Shown here: piece after piece, positions 26,046 through 35,160 of the stretch
Layout of the letters: the number at the start of each line of letters is the position of its first letter
Position numbering within the stretch: position 1 is the first letter of the stretch
Assembly: GCA_025350465.1 (NCBI GenBank)
Contig: JANXXU010000002.1
Span: 146,176-210,175, forward strand
Length of the DNA stretch: 64,000 nt
Source: Alphaproteobacteria bacterium
Lineage (GTDB): Bacteria > Pseudomonadota > Alphaproteobacteria > Micropepsales > Micropepsaceae
Reading direction: 5' to 3'
Notes under the pieces: model-generated
Told to the model about the DNA's origin: nothing
Seen by the model: only the letters and a program-made list of their open reading frames with translations
Databases searched by the model: none
Translations under genes and position numbers: made by a program

Positions 26046-26803
26046 TACGAAAAACGATCGCCGAGATAAATGTTGCGAACGGCTCTGTCGGCGACGATTT
26101 CCTGTGGCGAGCCTTGCGCCATCACTTCGCCCTCGTTGATGATGTAGGCGCGGTCGATGATGCCCAGCGTCTCACGCACATTATGATCGGTGATCAGCAC
26201 GCCGATGTCGCGCTCCTTCAAGTGCTTGACCATCTTGCGGATGTCGTTGATGGCAATCGGATCGATGCCTGAGAAGGGCTCGTCGAGCAGCATGAAGGAG
26301 GGCCGCGTCGCCATCGCGCGCGCAACTTCGACCCGACGCCGCTCGCCGCCCGAGAGCGCCAATGCCGGCGCGCGCCGCAGATGTTCGATGGCGAACTCCG
26401 CCAAGAGTTCGTCGACGAGCTTGCGGCGCAGCTTGCTGTCGCGCTCGCCGAGTTCGGCCACGTAAGAAATGTTCTGCTCCACCGTCAGACCGCGAAATAT
26501 GGACGCCTCTTGCGGCAGGTAGCCTATGCCGAGCCGTGCGCGCCGATACATTGGCAGGTCGGTGATTTCTGTTCCGTCGAGCCAGATCGAGCCCGAATCG
26601 ACCGGAACGAGCCCCGTCATCATGTAGAAACACGTGGTCTTGCCGGCACCATTAGGACCGAGCATGCCCACGACCTCACCGCGGCGCAGATAGAGCGAGA
26701 CGTCGCGCACGGCAGGGCGGCGGCCAAAGGCCTTGGCGATCTTGAGGACAACGAGGCCCGGCTGGTCCGACGCGTCAAAACCTGCGACTTGGCGCTGCAT
26801 CAA
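26042..26803 (-). CDS. lptB: Lipopolysaccharide export ABC ATPase LptB
   Basis: Energises extraction of LPS from the inner membrane with LptFGC. 253 residues. Walker A is GPNGAGKTT, the Q-loop is in YLPQEASIFRGLTVEQNISY, the signature is LSGGERRRVEVARA, Walker B is FMLLDEPFSGIDP and the switch His is in ITDHNVRETL. RGLTVEQNI and GIDPIAI are characteristic of LptB. Unusually, the normal partners lptC, lptA and rpoN are not adjacent. Instead the gene lies 67 bp downstream of an OmpR-type response regulator on the same strand, so the two may be co-transcribed. An N-terminal extension of about 15 residues (MMQRQVAGFDASDQ) precedes the ATPase core. Confidence 0.93.
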   Translation of the reverse strand: MMQRQVAGFDASDQPGLVVLKIAKAFGRRPAVRDVSLYLRRGEVVGMLGPNGAGKTTCFYMMTGLVPVDSGSIWLDGTEITDLPMYRRARLGIGYLPQEASIFRGLTVEQNISYVAELGERDSKLRRKLVDELLAEFAIEHLRRAPALALSGGERRRVEVARAMATRPSFMLLDEPFSGIDPIAINDIRKMVKHLKERDIGVLITDHNVRETLGIIDRAYIINEGEVMAQGSPQEIVADRAVRNIYLGDRFSY

Positions 26804-26870
26804 ACCTGCCTATGCCCGCTCGAGGCACGATACATCTCGAATGATTCCGCCTTGCGAGCCAAGGGCGTCG

Positions 26871-27548
26871 TCAACGCGGGTCGCGGATGCAGTACCCGGA
26901 GCCATGTACGGTTTCAATCAGTGCGACGGGAAAGTCGCGATCGACTTTGCCGCGCAGGCGACTGATATGCGTCTCGACGAGCGTCGTCTTGGGGTCGAAT
27001 TGAAATTCCCAAACCTGCTCGAGCAGCATCGTGCGCGTGACGACACGTCCGGCTTGGCGCATCAGCGCTTCCAGAAGTTTAAATTCCATCGGCTGGAGCT
27101 CAAGCGCTTTGCCGCCGCGCGTCGCCTTACGTTTTAGTAGGTTGAGCTCGAGGTCTGCGACGCGCAGAATTGGTTTGGCGTCGCTCGACACTGGACGGCG
27201 TGCCAACGCTGCGACGCGGGCGAGCAACTCGGCTATGGCGAAGGGCTTCACCATATAATCGTCGCCGCCGGCGTTGAGACCGTCGACCCGGTCGTCGATG
27301 CCCGCCAGCGTCGTCACGAAGATGACGCGCGTCTGGATGTCGGCCGAGCGCAGCATCTTGACGAGACTCAAGCCGTCGAGCTTGGGCAGCATGCGATCGA
27401 CGATGGCAACGTCATGATTGCCGACGATGGCTTTCGCCAAGCCGTCGGCGCCGGTCATGGCCTGTTCGACCTCGTGCCCCGCAGTCTTCAAGCCGCTGGC
27501 GATAAAGTCGGCGGTTTCCACATCGTCTTCGATCAGGAGAATGCGCAT
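26871..27548 (-). CDS. OmpR/PhoB-family response regulator
   Basis: 225 residues from ATG 27548 (MRILLIEDDVETADF); the long open frame upstream has no features. The receiver domain has DD at 8-9, the phosphoacceptor Asp51 (VAIVDRMLPKLDG) and the conserved Lys in YMVKPFA near 101. The C-terminal winged helix reads LELQPMEFKLLEALM, then TTLVETHISRLRGKVD and VHGSGYCI. It is divergent from a histidine kinase (214 bp between starts), which is surely its partner. Likely targets are its own intergenic region (inverted repeat at 27691-27704) and the COG4705 gene, which has 11-bp direct repeats upstream of its -35 box. Confidence 0.95.
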   Translation of the reverse strand: MRILLIEDDVETADFIASGLKTAGHEVEQAMTGADGLAKAIVGNHDVAIVDRMLPKLDGLSLVKMLRSADIQTRVIFVTTLAGIDDRVDGLNAGGDDYMVKPFAIAELLARVAALARRPVSSDAKPILRVADLELNLLKRKATRGGKALELQPMEFKLLEALMRQAGRVVTRTMLLEQVWEFQFDPKTTLVETHISRLRGKVDRDFPVALIETVHGSGYCIRDPR

Positions 27549-27690
27549 GCAGCCATTGTAGCGGTTTGGGTCCACAAAAAACCTGCTGTCTGAGCGGGCT
27601 TGCGATAAGGTTGACGTCCGCGCGAGCCCGTCTTTCCATGCACCCCATCTCGTGTTAGCAAGCCGCGTCCACTCAAATCCGGCCCAGTTG

Positions 27691-27704
27691 TTACATTTTT
27701 GTAA
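27691..27704. promoter_or_regulatory. Inverted repeat between response regulator and kinase genes
   Basis: TTACA (27691-27695) and TGTAA (27700-27704) flank TTTT, a perfect 14-bp inverted repeat in the divergent promoter region, 59 bases before the kinase start. It may be an autoregulatory site or a short hairpin. Confidence 0.4.
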
Positions 27705-27762
27705 GGTCACTGCCTCTCGCCTGTTGCCGACGCGCGCCGTCGCACGATACACACAGGCCACC

Positions 27763-29157
27763 ATGGACGTGCGTTCGCCGCCGGAACAAACGCAAGAAGC
27801 AACTTCGGTCTCCAAACTGCGCTGGCCCCGCAGCCTCGCGTTCCGGCTGGCGCTCCTCTACGGCGTCGTCTTTGCCGCTTCGGCCGCCATCCTCATCAGC
27901 ATCGTCTACCTCACCACCATTGCGTCGATAGTTCGCCAGCGCGACAAAGCGATTTCTGTCGAGCTTATGGAACTGAAAGGCGAACTGGCGGAAGCGGGAG
28001 TAGGCGAGGTCGAACGCGAGGTAACCACGCGCGACAGCGCACCCGATAAGTCGCAATTTATCTATACACTCTATGATAAAGACGGCCGCCTGATCTCCGG
28101 AACGCCGGCCCGTTTGGTGCGGCGGAACGGATGGTCTGACGTCCCTGCCGCCAGCGGCGACATGGACGACCAATATCACACGATCCACTACCGCACCGAA
28201 GTGCTCCCTGGCGGCTATCTGCTCGCCGTCGGCGAAGACACCGATCAGGTCGACGATCTTCGCGAGTTCCTTTCGGCCGCGTTGATCGCGGGCCTTGGCG
28301 TGGCATTAGTGCTCGCGCTCGCGGGCGGCGCAGTGTTGAGCTGGACCTTCCGGCGAAGGCTAGGCCGCGTCGCTGCGGTGTGCCAAGAGATCATGACCGG
28401 CCGCCTGTCGCTGCGCGTTCCAGCGCGGCCATCGGGAGACGAGATCGACCTCCTCGCGACAAGCGTGAACTCGATGCTTGATCGCATCGTCGGATTGATG
28501 GATGCGCTGCGCCAGGTTTCCACCGACGTAGCTCACGACTTGCGCACGCCGCTCGCGCGGCTGCGCCAAGGCCTGGAAGCCACGAAGTTCAAGGCAAAAA
28601 CCACCGACGAATACGCCGCGGCCGTCGACAAGGCGATCGGCGAAGCCGACACAATTCTGGAGACGTTCACGGCGCTGCTACGCATTGCAGAGCTCGAGGC
28701 CGGCACGCGGCGGTCCGCATTCAGGTCAGTCGACCTGTCGCACCTCTTCCAAACTGTAGCCGACGCTTACACACCGCCAGCCGAGGAGAACGGTCAGCGC
28801 ATCGTGGCCCAGATCGATCCGGATATCGTCGTGACAGGTGACAGCAATCTCTTGACCCAGATGATTGCAAATCTGGTCGCCAATGCGCTACGCCACAGTC
28901 CGCGGGGCACGACTGTGAGCATCGGCTTGGACGGCAGCGGCGATCACCCGGCCGCGATCGTCGCAGACGATGGCCCCGGCATCCCGGACAAAGATCGTGC
29001 ACGCGTGTTTCAACGCTTCGTACGCTTGGAGAGGAGCCGCACCACGCCCGGCAGCGGCTTGGGGTTGAGCCTCTGCGCAGCCATTGCTGATCTTCATGGC
29101 GTGCGCCTCGAGCTCAAGGACAACCATCCTGGGCTGCGTTGCGAGTTGACGTTCTGA
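27763..29157 (+). CDS. Sensor histidine kinase (HAMP, HisKA, HATPase)
   Basis: 464 residues from ATG 27763. TM1 is at about 33-55 (LALLYGVVFAASAAILISIV) and TM2 at about 173-195 (LIAGLGVALVLALAGGAVLS), enclosing a periplasmic sensor loop of about 115 residues. A HAMP linker follows (GRLSLRVPARPSGDEIDLLA). The H-box is VAHDLRTPLARLRQGLE with His near 258. ATPase motifs are NLVANALRHSP, ADDGPGIPDKDRARVFQRF and GSGLGLSLCAAIADLHG. It autophosphorylates and signals to the divergent OmpR-type regulator. The ligand is unknown. The COG4705 membrane protein gene follows 107 bp downstream with its own promoter. Confidence 0.95.
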   Translation: MDVRSPPEQTQEATSVSKLRWPRSLAFRLALLYGVVFAASAAILISIVYLTTIASIVRQRDKAISVELMELKGELAEAGVGEVEREVTTRDSAPDKSQFIYTLYDKDGRLISGTPARLVRRNGWSDVPAASGDMDDQYHTIHYRTEVLPGGYLLAVGEDTDQVDDLREFLSAALIAGLGVALVLALAGGAVLSWTFRRRLGRVAAVCQEIMTGRLSLRVPARPSGDEIDLLATSVNSMLDRIVGLMDALRQVSTDVAHDLRTPLARLRQGLEATKFKAKTTDEYAAAVDKAIGEADTILETFTALLRIAELEAGTRRSAFRSVDLSHLFQTVADAYTPPAEENGQRIVAQIDPDIVVTGDSNLLTQMIANLVANALRHSPRGTTVSIGLDGSGDHPAAIVADDGPGIPDKDRARVFQRFVRLERSRTTPGSGLGLSLCAAIADLHGVRLELKDNHPGLRCELTF

Positions 29158-29171
29158 GGGCCGGACCCTGC

Positions 29172-29228
29172 GTTCACCTGCCGTTCAGATGCCAACGATT
29201 GAACTATGATTGAGGAAATCCGTTTAAT
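29172..29228 (+). promoter_or_regulatory. Promoter with 11-bp tandem direct repeats upstream of the COG4705 gene
   Basis: GTTCACCTGCC (29172-29182) and GTTCAGATGCC (29183-29193) are adjacent 11-bp repeats with 9 of 11 identities. Five bases later comes TTGAAC (29199-29204), then an 18-base spacer and TTTAAT (29223-29228), which resemble -35 and -10 boxes. Direct repeats of 11-bp period touching the -35 box are the known arrangement for activation by PhoB/OmpR-type regulators. The link to the neighbouring regulator is inferred. Confidence 0.6.
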
Positions 29229-29264
29229 TCTGACCGTATACGATCACTCCAAAGGGATCCTTTT

Positions 29265-30029
29265 GTGACAAGCGCCTCGATGACGAACAAGGTGCCTGCC
29301 GTGACCCTAGCCTTTTGGGTCATCAAGATCGTCGCCACGACTTTGGGTGAAACGGCGGGTGATGCGGCATCCATGTCGATGAATTTGGGGTATGCCGTCG
29401 CCAGCACAATTTTTATCGCCGTCTTCGTCGTCGCCGTCGCCGCGCAACTGAGCGCCAAAGCGCTCCATCCATTTCTGTATTGGAGTGTGATAGTTGCAAC
29501 GACGACGGCCGGAACGACTATGGCGGATTTCGCGGACCGTTCTCTGGGTATCGGCTATGCCGGAGGATCGTCGATCTTGTTCGTGCTGCTGATGGCGTCT
29601 CTCGGCATCTGGTACTGGGCAGCCGGCTCGGTCTCGGTCGAGAACATCGTGTCGCGCAAGATCGAGATGTTCTATTGGGGGACGATCCTTTTCTCGCAAA
29701 CCTTGGGCACGGCGCTCGGCGATTGGATGGCCGATACAAACGGTCTCGGCTACGAACGCGGAGCGATCGTCTTCGGTTTGGGCCTGGTGCTGCTCGCCGG
29801 GGCATATTTCTTCACCAAGATTTCGCGCGTTCTATTGTTTTGGAGTGCTTTCATCCTCACTCGCCCGCTCGGCGCCACACTGGGCGATCTGCTCGATAAG
29901 CCGATCGACCATGGCGGGCTGGCATTGGATCGCTTCGTTGCGTCAGCGGTGCTTGCCGTTTTCATTGTGGCATGCATCGCGCTCACGGGACGCCGCTCGG
30001 AGCAGGCTTCCAGTGACCTGAAGGCCTAA
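29265..30029 (+). CDS. COG4705 membrane protein with DUF347-type repeats
   Basis: 254 residues and about eight hydrophobic segments arranged as four similar two-helix units. Each unit has a T-T-x-G-x-x-x-x-D signature: ATTLGETAGDAASMSMNLGY, ATTTAGTTMADFADRSLGIG, SQTLGTALGDWMADTNGLGY and TRPLGATLGDLLDKPIDHGG. These match the repeats of uncharacterised membrane-anchored proteins (COG4705). I chose GTG 29265 because AAGGGAT at 29252-29258 is correctly spaced from it; an ATG at 29280 is too far. The function is unknown, and the repeated buried Asp and Gly suggest a transport path. The promoter appears controlled by the adjacent two-component system. Confidence 0.88.
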   Translation: MTSASMTNKVPAVTLAFWVIKIVATTLGETAGDAASMSMNLGYAVASTIFIAVFVVAVAAQLSAKALHPFLYWSVIVATTTAGTTMADFADRSLGIGYAGGSSILFVLLMASLGIWYWAAGSVSVENIVSRKIEMFYWGTILFSQTLGTALGDWMADTNGLGYERGAIVFGLGLVLLAGAYFFTKISRVLLFWSAFILTRPLGATLGDLLDKPIDHGGLALDRFVASAVLAVFIVACIALTGRRSEQASSDLKA

Positions 30030-30182
30030 CCCTCAGGCCTCCAGGAACGGCCGATTTCAAGGTATTCGCGGCAACGAAGTCTGTCAGTGCTTACGCTCCG
30101 GTTTTGCGCTTAAATGAGGGCTTGAGGCGCACGCCGGCCGGAATCCCTGCCGTGCGTCAATGAACGTGGGGACGTGTTCGCT

Positions 30183-32159
30183 ATGACATTCGTGACCTTT
30201 GGGCGCGGCCTTATGGCCGGCGTCTCCTCCATGTTTTTTGCCTTCGCTGCGTCTGCCGCCGAATCGACGGCGCCCCCGCCGACTCAAGCGGCCGCACCGT
30301 CGCTCGCTCCACTCCAAGTCGCTGCGCACGAGCTGACGGCCGCAGACGCCGAGGCGTTCCTCGACGGATTGGTGCCTTTGCAACTCGGCATGGACGACAT
30401 CGCCGGCGCGACGATCGCGATCGTCAAGGACGGCAAACTACTTTTCGCCAAAGGCTATGGATATGCGGACATAAAGAGCCGCAAACCGGTGGCGGCCGAC
30501 GCAACCCTTTTTCGCATCGGCTCGATCACCAAGCTCTTCACCTGGACCGCGGTGATGCAGCTCGTCGAAGCCGGCAAAATCGATCTCGACGCCGATGTGA
30601 ACAACTATCTCGACTTCACGATTCCGCAGCCGTTCGGCAAGCCCCTGACGATGCGCAATCTGATGACGCATCGGCCGGGCCTTGAAGACGTCATCAAGGA
30701 CTTAGCAGTCAAGGATGCGAGCGAGGTCAATCTCGCAGCCTATGTCAAGGAGCACATTCCGGCGCAGATCTTCGAACCCGGCACGGTGCCGGCCTATTCG
30801 AACTACGGCGCAGCGCTTGCCGGTTACATTGTCGGGCGCGTATCGGGAGCGCCGTTCGATCAATATGTGGAAGCCCATATTCTGACGCCCTTGGGCATGA
30901 CGCACTCGACGCTACGCCAGCCTCTGCCCGACGCGCTGAAGGCGCAGATGTCGAGCGGTTACAATCTCGCTTCGGGAACGGCGAGCGACTTCGAAGTCGT
31001 CAACGCCTATCCGGCAGGCAGCATGTCGGCGCCCGCGACTGATATGGCGCGCTTCATGCTGGCGCACCTGAACAATGGAGCGCTCGGCGATGCGCGTATT
31101 CTAAAAGCCGAAACTGCGCAGGCGATGCACAACACGCGGCTCGAGACGGACCCGCAGCTCAACGCAATAGCGCTTGGCTTCTACGAAGAGACGCGCAACG
31201 GCCATCGCATCATTGGGCACGGAGGCGACACCCTCGCCTTCCACAGCGATTTGCATTTGATCCTGGATCAGGGTGTCGGTTTTTTTGTTTCCTACAACAG
31301 CCAGGGGCGCGGCGACAGCTCGGCGCGAGGGCCGCTCTGGCGTGCCTTTCTAGACCGGTATTTCCCTTACACGCCGCCGGAACAGCCGACGCTGGCAAGC
31401 GCGAAAGACGACGCTCAGAAGGTCGTGGGCGTTTATCGCACCAGCCGGCGCGGCGACACCTCGTGGACGAAGCTCTTGGGCGTGCTCGGCGAGACAACGG
31501 TCAGCACAGACGGCGACGGCGTGCTCGCAATTGATAGTTCGACGGACATCAACGGCCAGCCCCGGCATTGGCGCGAAGTCGGGCCGCTCGTCTATCGTAA
31601 CGTTGTTGGGCAAGAGAAGGTTGTGTTCAAGCCGAATGCGGCCGGCACGATGACGCTACTTGCGGGCGCGCCGATTCAGATCCAGCACAAGGTTGGGCTG
31701 ATGGACAATCAGGTCGTGGTCGCAAGCGTCGCCGGCGCTTCGCTTCTGATCATGGCGCTGACGGTGCTGTTATGGCCGGTCGCGGCGATCGCGCGGCGTC
31801 ACTACGGCGCACGACTCGAGCGCAGCGGCGTTGAGCGTTTGCTGCGCCTTGCCGTCTTCGCCGTGTGCGCGGCCGATCTCGCCTTTATCATCGGCTTCGG
31901 CGTCGTGCTGGTCCCGCAACTTGAGTCGATCTCCGGGTTGAACAGCGCACTCGACCCGACTCTGCATATCGTGCAAGCGATAGGCGTCGCCGGCGCGCTC
32001 GGGGCGCTCGTCGCGCTCGCCAATGCCGGTGTCGCCTGGCGTAGCGAAAATCGCCACCTCCTGGGCCGCGTGAAGGAGACGCTGATCGCGCTCGCCTGCG
32101 TCGGTTTTGCCTGGTTCGCCTGGTCGATGCACCTGCTCGACATGAGCCTGCGCTATTGA
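30183..32159 (+). CDS. Serine hydrolase (class C beta-lactamase fold) with C-terminal membrane domain
   Basis: 658 residues from ATG 30183, with GGGGA 10 bases upstream. A signal peptide covers residues 1-27. The beta-lactamase-like domain (about 45-375) has the SxxK motif in FRIGSITKLFTW (Ser about 114), the YxN motif in VPAYSNYGAALAG and the HGG triad in RIIGHGGDTLAFH. A beta-rich linker follows (YRTSRRGDTSWTKLLGVLGE). The last 150 residues have about four transmembrane helices (VVVASVAGASLLIMALTVLL, FAVCAADLAFIIGFGVVLVP). Homologues act on esters, D-amino peptides or cell-wall fragments; I cannot say which. A strong terminator follows directly. Confidence 0.92.
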   Translation: MTFVTFGRGLMAGVSSMFFAFAASAAESTAPPPTQAAAPSLAPLQVAAHELTAADAEAFLDGLVPLQLGMDDIAGATIAIVKDGKLLFAKGYGYADIKSRKPVAADATLFRIGSITKLFTWTAVMQLVEAGKIDLDADVNNYLDFTIPQPFGKPLTMRNLMTHRPGLEDVIKDLAVKDASEVNLAAYVKEHIPAQIFEPGTVPAYSNYGAALAGYIVGRVSGAPFDQYVEAHILTPLGMTHSTLRQPLPDALKAQMSSGYNLASGTASDFEVVNAYPAGSMSAPATDMARFMLAHLNNGALGDARILKAETAQAMHNTRLETDPQLNAIALGFYEETRNGHRIIGHGGDTLAFHSDLHLILDQGVGFFVSYNSQGRGDSSARGPLWRAFLDRYFPYTPPEQPTLASAKDDAQKVVGVYRTSRRGDTSWTKLLGVLGETTVSTDGDGVLAIDSSTDINGQPRHWREVGPLVYRNVVGQEKVVFKPNAAGTMTLLAGAPIQIQHKVGLMDNQVVVASVAGASLLIMALTVLLWPVAAIARRHYGARLERSGVERLLRLAVFAVCAADLAFIIGFGVVLVPQLESISGLNSALDPTLHIVQAIGVAGALGALVALANAGVAWRSENRHLLGRVKETLIALACVGFAWFAWSMHLLDMSLRY

Positions 32160-32167
32160 CGCAGCAA

Positions 32168-32193
32168 AAAGCCCGGCATTCGCGCCGGGCTTT
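32168..32193. terminator. Rho-independent terminator
   Basis: Perfect 10-base arms AAAGCCCGGC (32168-32177) and GCCGGGCTTT (32184-32193) around a 6-base loop, followed by CGTTTT. It lies between the convergent serine hydrolase (stop 32159) and glycine-zipper gene (stop 32238), so it may serve both. Confidence 0.88.
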
Positions 32194-32237
32194 CGTTTTG
32201 CGATCGTCGCGCGGCGCGCTCGGCGTCGCTCGAGAGA

Positions 32238-32750
32238 TTAGTCGTCGTTGTTGATGATCTTCCAGCTACCGTCATGACGGCGGCAGGCGACGCCGGTTCC
32301 GGTTTGCTCCTCGCCGTCGACCCAGATGCGCTGCTCGAAGCGGCGGCAGGGCCCATCGTGTCCTTGATAACCGTCCTCGTAGTACTCCGTCGGGCGGACA
32401 TAGCCGTGATGATGCGAGTAGGGATTTTCCCATTCGTAGTTGCGGTCCTCGTCGCGGCTGTCGAACGCGTCGTCGTAGGATTCATTGTAGTAATAGGCGT
32501 CGTAGTGTTTGTCGCGGCACGAACCGCGCACGATCTCGTGGCCGGCCAGACCGCCCAGCAAGACGCCGCCGACTGTCGCCGCCGTGCGGCCGCCGCCGTG
32601 GCCGAACTGACTGCCGATGATGCCACCGATGATCGCGCCACCGACCGTGCCGGCAACTTTGGCGTCTTCGCAATCCGCCATGGCGGGCGACGCCGTCATG
32701 GCCAAAGAACTTGCTGCGAGCAGGAGCGCTGCCGCAATCGACTTCAACAT
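32238..32750 (-). CDS. Glycine-zipper surface protein
   Basis: 170 residues from ATG 32750, with AGGAGG upstream. A signal peptide (LLLAASSLAMTASPAMA) is followed by Cys27, which could anchor a disulfide. Residues 30-75 form a glycine-zipper 2TM motif (VAGTVGGAIIGGIIGSQFGH, TVGGVLLGGLAGHEIV), as in Rickettsia 17-kDa antigens. The C-terminal part is Tyr/Asp/His-rich and has two further Cys (GPCRRFEQRIWVDGEEQTGT, GVACRRHDGSWKI), resembling the surface-antigen tail. It is probably an outer-membrane or periplasmic envelope protein of unknown function. Confidence 0.85.
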   Translation of the reverse strand: MLKSIAAALLLAASSLAMTASPAMADCEDAKVAGTVGGAIIGGIIGSQFGHGGGRTAATVGGVLLGGLAGHEIVRGSCRDKHYDAYYYNESYDDAFDSRDEDRNYEWENPYSHHHGYVRPTEYYEDGYQGHDGPCRRFEQRIWVDGEEQTGTGVACRRHDGSWKIINNDD

Positions 32751-32913
32751 TTGAGGCCTCCTAAGATTGGCTTCGCGCGGCGCGATGGTCGCGCCCTCCG
32801 CTGGAGCGAGGGTTTAGCACAGTTTCGCCCGCGGCGCAGAGGGGCCAAGTTGTAGCGCCCGACACAGACCCGTGACGCGCCGGCCCTTGAACCGGCCGAA
32901 ACTGCGGTTCGCG

Positions 32914-35133
32914 TTAGCCTTCGATCTTGGAGAAATCGGCGACGGTGTGCATCGCGGCGCGGATTTCGTTAAGGAGTTTCAAGCGGTTCTCGCGGAAGCC
33001 TGGGTCGTCGGCGTTGACGGTCACCTTGTCGAAGAAAGCGTCGACCGGCGCGCGCAGACGAGCCATCGCGCGCATCGCCTCCTCGAAGCGTTCGTTCTGC
33101 AGTTCGGAGGCGATCACGTCCTTGGCGATGGCGAGCGACTTGAAAAGCTCGACCTCCTGATGTTCGCGCAGCAGCTCGACGTCGGGCTCACCGGTGAAGC
33201 CCGCGTGCTTGGCGTTCTTCTTTTTCTCCTTGCCTTCCTCGATCTTCAAAATGTTCGTCGCGCGCTTGTAGCCGGCGAGAAGGTTGGTGCCGTCGTCGGT
33301 CTTGAGGAAGGATTGCAGCGCCTCAACGCGGCGGACGATGAGGACGAGATCATCTTGCCCTCGAAGCGCGAACACCGCGTCGATCAGATCGTGGCGCATA
33401 CCCTTGTCGCGGAGTGCGACCTTCAGGCGGTCGGCGAAAAACTGACTAGCTGAAGCCAGCGCGTCGATTGCCTTTTTGATAGTCTGATGAAGCCTTTCAT
33501 CGCCGGGTTTATGCTTGATAAGCGCGATGAGCGCGTTCGCCATGTCCGCTCGACCAACCGCCAATGCTTCCATCACCAGCTGCTGCTGCCGACCGAGATT
33601 GGTGTCGATATATTTCACTACAGTGTGCTGCACGATTGACTGCGTAAGCAGAGTCTGCAATTTGAGACGTAAGCCGTTGTCTAAGATAATACGAATAATA
33701 CCGAGCGCGCTGCGACGTAAGGCAAATGGGTCTCTGGACCCAGTTGGCAACTCGTCGACTGCCCACAATGACCCTAGTGAATCTCCCTTGTCCGCCAGCG
33801 CCACCGCGATGCTCACCGGAGCGGTCGGAACTTGGTCGGCCGGCCCAAGTGGCTTGTAGTGGTCGCGGATCGCGTCGGCGACTTCGGGGGCTTCCTTGTC
33901 GTGGAGGGCGAAGTAGCGGCCCATGGCGCCCTGCACTTCCGGGAATTCGCCGACGGTTCCTGAGACCAGGTCGGCTTTGCAGAGGCGCGCGGCGCGGCGC
34001 GCTTTTGTTTCGTCGGCGCCGATCAGTCTGGCGATCTCACCCGCCAGCGCCTCGACGCGCTCGACGCGCTCCAATTGGGTGCCGAGTTTGGCGTGGAAGA
34101 CGATTTGCGCCAGCGCGGGCACGCGCGACTCCAGCGTGTGCTTTAGATCTTGATCCCAGAAGAACTTCGCGTCCGACAACCGCGCGCGCAGGACGCGCTC
34201 GTTGCCGGCGACAACTGTCTTGCCGCCGTCTTTCGTGACCGTGTTGGCCACGATGATGAATTTGTTCGCGAGCTTGCCCGTCTTCGGATCGCGCAGTGCG
34301 AAATATTTCTGGTTCGTGCGCATCGTGGAGATGAGAATCTCCTGCGGCACGCCGAGATAGGCCTTATCGAACGTCCCGATCAGCACGACCGGCCACTCGA
34401 CCAAACCCGCGACCTCGTCGGCCAAGCCGTCGTCGGCGATCAACTCCAAGTTCTGCGCGTGGGCGAGTTGCGTCGCGTCGTGCAGGATCGCAGCCTTGCG
34501 CTCGGCCGCATTCAGCACGACATGCGCCTGCTTCAACTTCTCGACATAATCGTCGAAGCGGCGAACTTCGATCGGTGCGTTCGCCATGAAGCGGTGGCCG
34601 CGCGTCGTGGTGCCCGAGCGGATGCCGCCGATGTCGAACTTCACCAGCTCGCCGTCGAACGTGCAGAGAATGGAGTGCAGCGGGCGGACCCAGGTCAGAT
34701 CGCCGGCGCCCCATCGCTGCGATTTCGGCCATGGGAAATTGCGCACGATCTCAGGGATGATCTCGGCGACGACGTCCGGCGTCGGGCGGCCTTTGCGTTC
34801 GATGACCGCCAGATAAAAATCGCCCTTGGCGTCATTCTGCACTTTCAACTGCTCGCGCTTCAGACCGGTCGACCGCAAGAAGCCCTCGATGGCTTGCGCC
34901 GGCGCATCGACGCGCGGGCCTTTGCGTTCCTCCCGCAAATCGGCTTGAGCAGCGGGCAAGCCTTCGATGACGAGCGCGAGACGGCGCGGCGTGGCGAAGT
35001 CGCGCGCGCCCTCGTTCGTGTAACCGCGATCGGTCAGCGCGCCGACGACAAGACGCTCCAGATCGCGCGCGGCCGCGTGTTGCATGCGCGCGGGGATCTC
35101 TTCTGAGAAAAGTTCGAGGAGGAGCTGGGGCAT
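32914..35133 (-). CDS. glyS: Glycyl-tRNA synthetase beta subunit
   Basis: Pairs with GlyQ to charge tRNA-Gly. 739 residues from ATG 35133. The start [20 protein letters not shown], then [20 protein letters not shown] and [20 protein letters not shown] are characteristic, and a C-terminal anticodon-binding-like region precedes the end. It is longer than E. coli GlyS (689 residues). Around 33440-33800 the DNA has visibly lower GC and different synonymous codons (TTA, ATT, GGT, CGT), covering residues about 445-565, which include the segment from [20 protein letters not shown] to QFFADR. This may be an inserted or recombined stretch. The gap to glyQ (161 bp) is filled by a compound repeat, so co-transcription may be affected. 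Confidence 0.96.
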   Translation of the reverse strand: MPQLLLELFSEEIPARMQHAAARDLERLVVGALTDRGYTNEGARDFATPRRLALVIEGLPAAQADLREERKGPRVDAPAQAIEGFLRSTGLKREQLKVQNDAKGDFYLAVIERKGRPTPDVVAEIIPEIVRNFPWPKSQRWGAGDLTWVRPLHSILCTFDGELVKFDIGGIRSGTTTRGHRFMANAPIEVRRFDDYVEKLKQAHVVLNAAERKAAILHDATQLAHAQNLELIADDGLADEVAGLVEWPVVLIGTFDKAYLGVPQEILISTMRTNQKYFALRDPKTGKLANKFIIVANTVTKDGGKTVVAGNERVLRARLSDAKFFWDQDLKHTLESRVPALAQIVFHAKLGTQLERVERVEALAGEIARLIGADETKARRAARLCKADLVSGTVGEFPEVQGAMGRYFALHDKEAPEVADAIRDHYKPLGPADQVPTAPVSIAVALADKGDSLGSLWAVDELPTGSRDPFALRRSALGIIRIILDNGLRLKLQTLLTQSIVQHTVVKYIDTNLGRQQQLVMEALAVGRADMANALIALIKHKPGDERLHQTIKKAIDALASASQFFADRLKVALRDKGMRHDLIDAVFALRGQDDLVLIVRRVEALQSFLKTDDGTNLLAGYKRATNILKIEEGKEKKKNAKHAGFTGEPDVELLREHQEVELFKSLAIAKDVIASELQNERFEEAMRAMARLRAPVDAFFDKVTVNADDPGFRENRLKLLNEIRAAMHTVADFSKIEG

Positions 35134-35160
35134 TTAATCTTCGCGCGGTCGCTTGGCACT

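Noticed and set aside
34150..35106. 318-codon open frame opposite glyS
   Set aside because: Antisense shadow of glyS; no recognisable domain.
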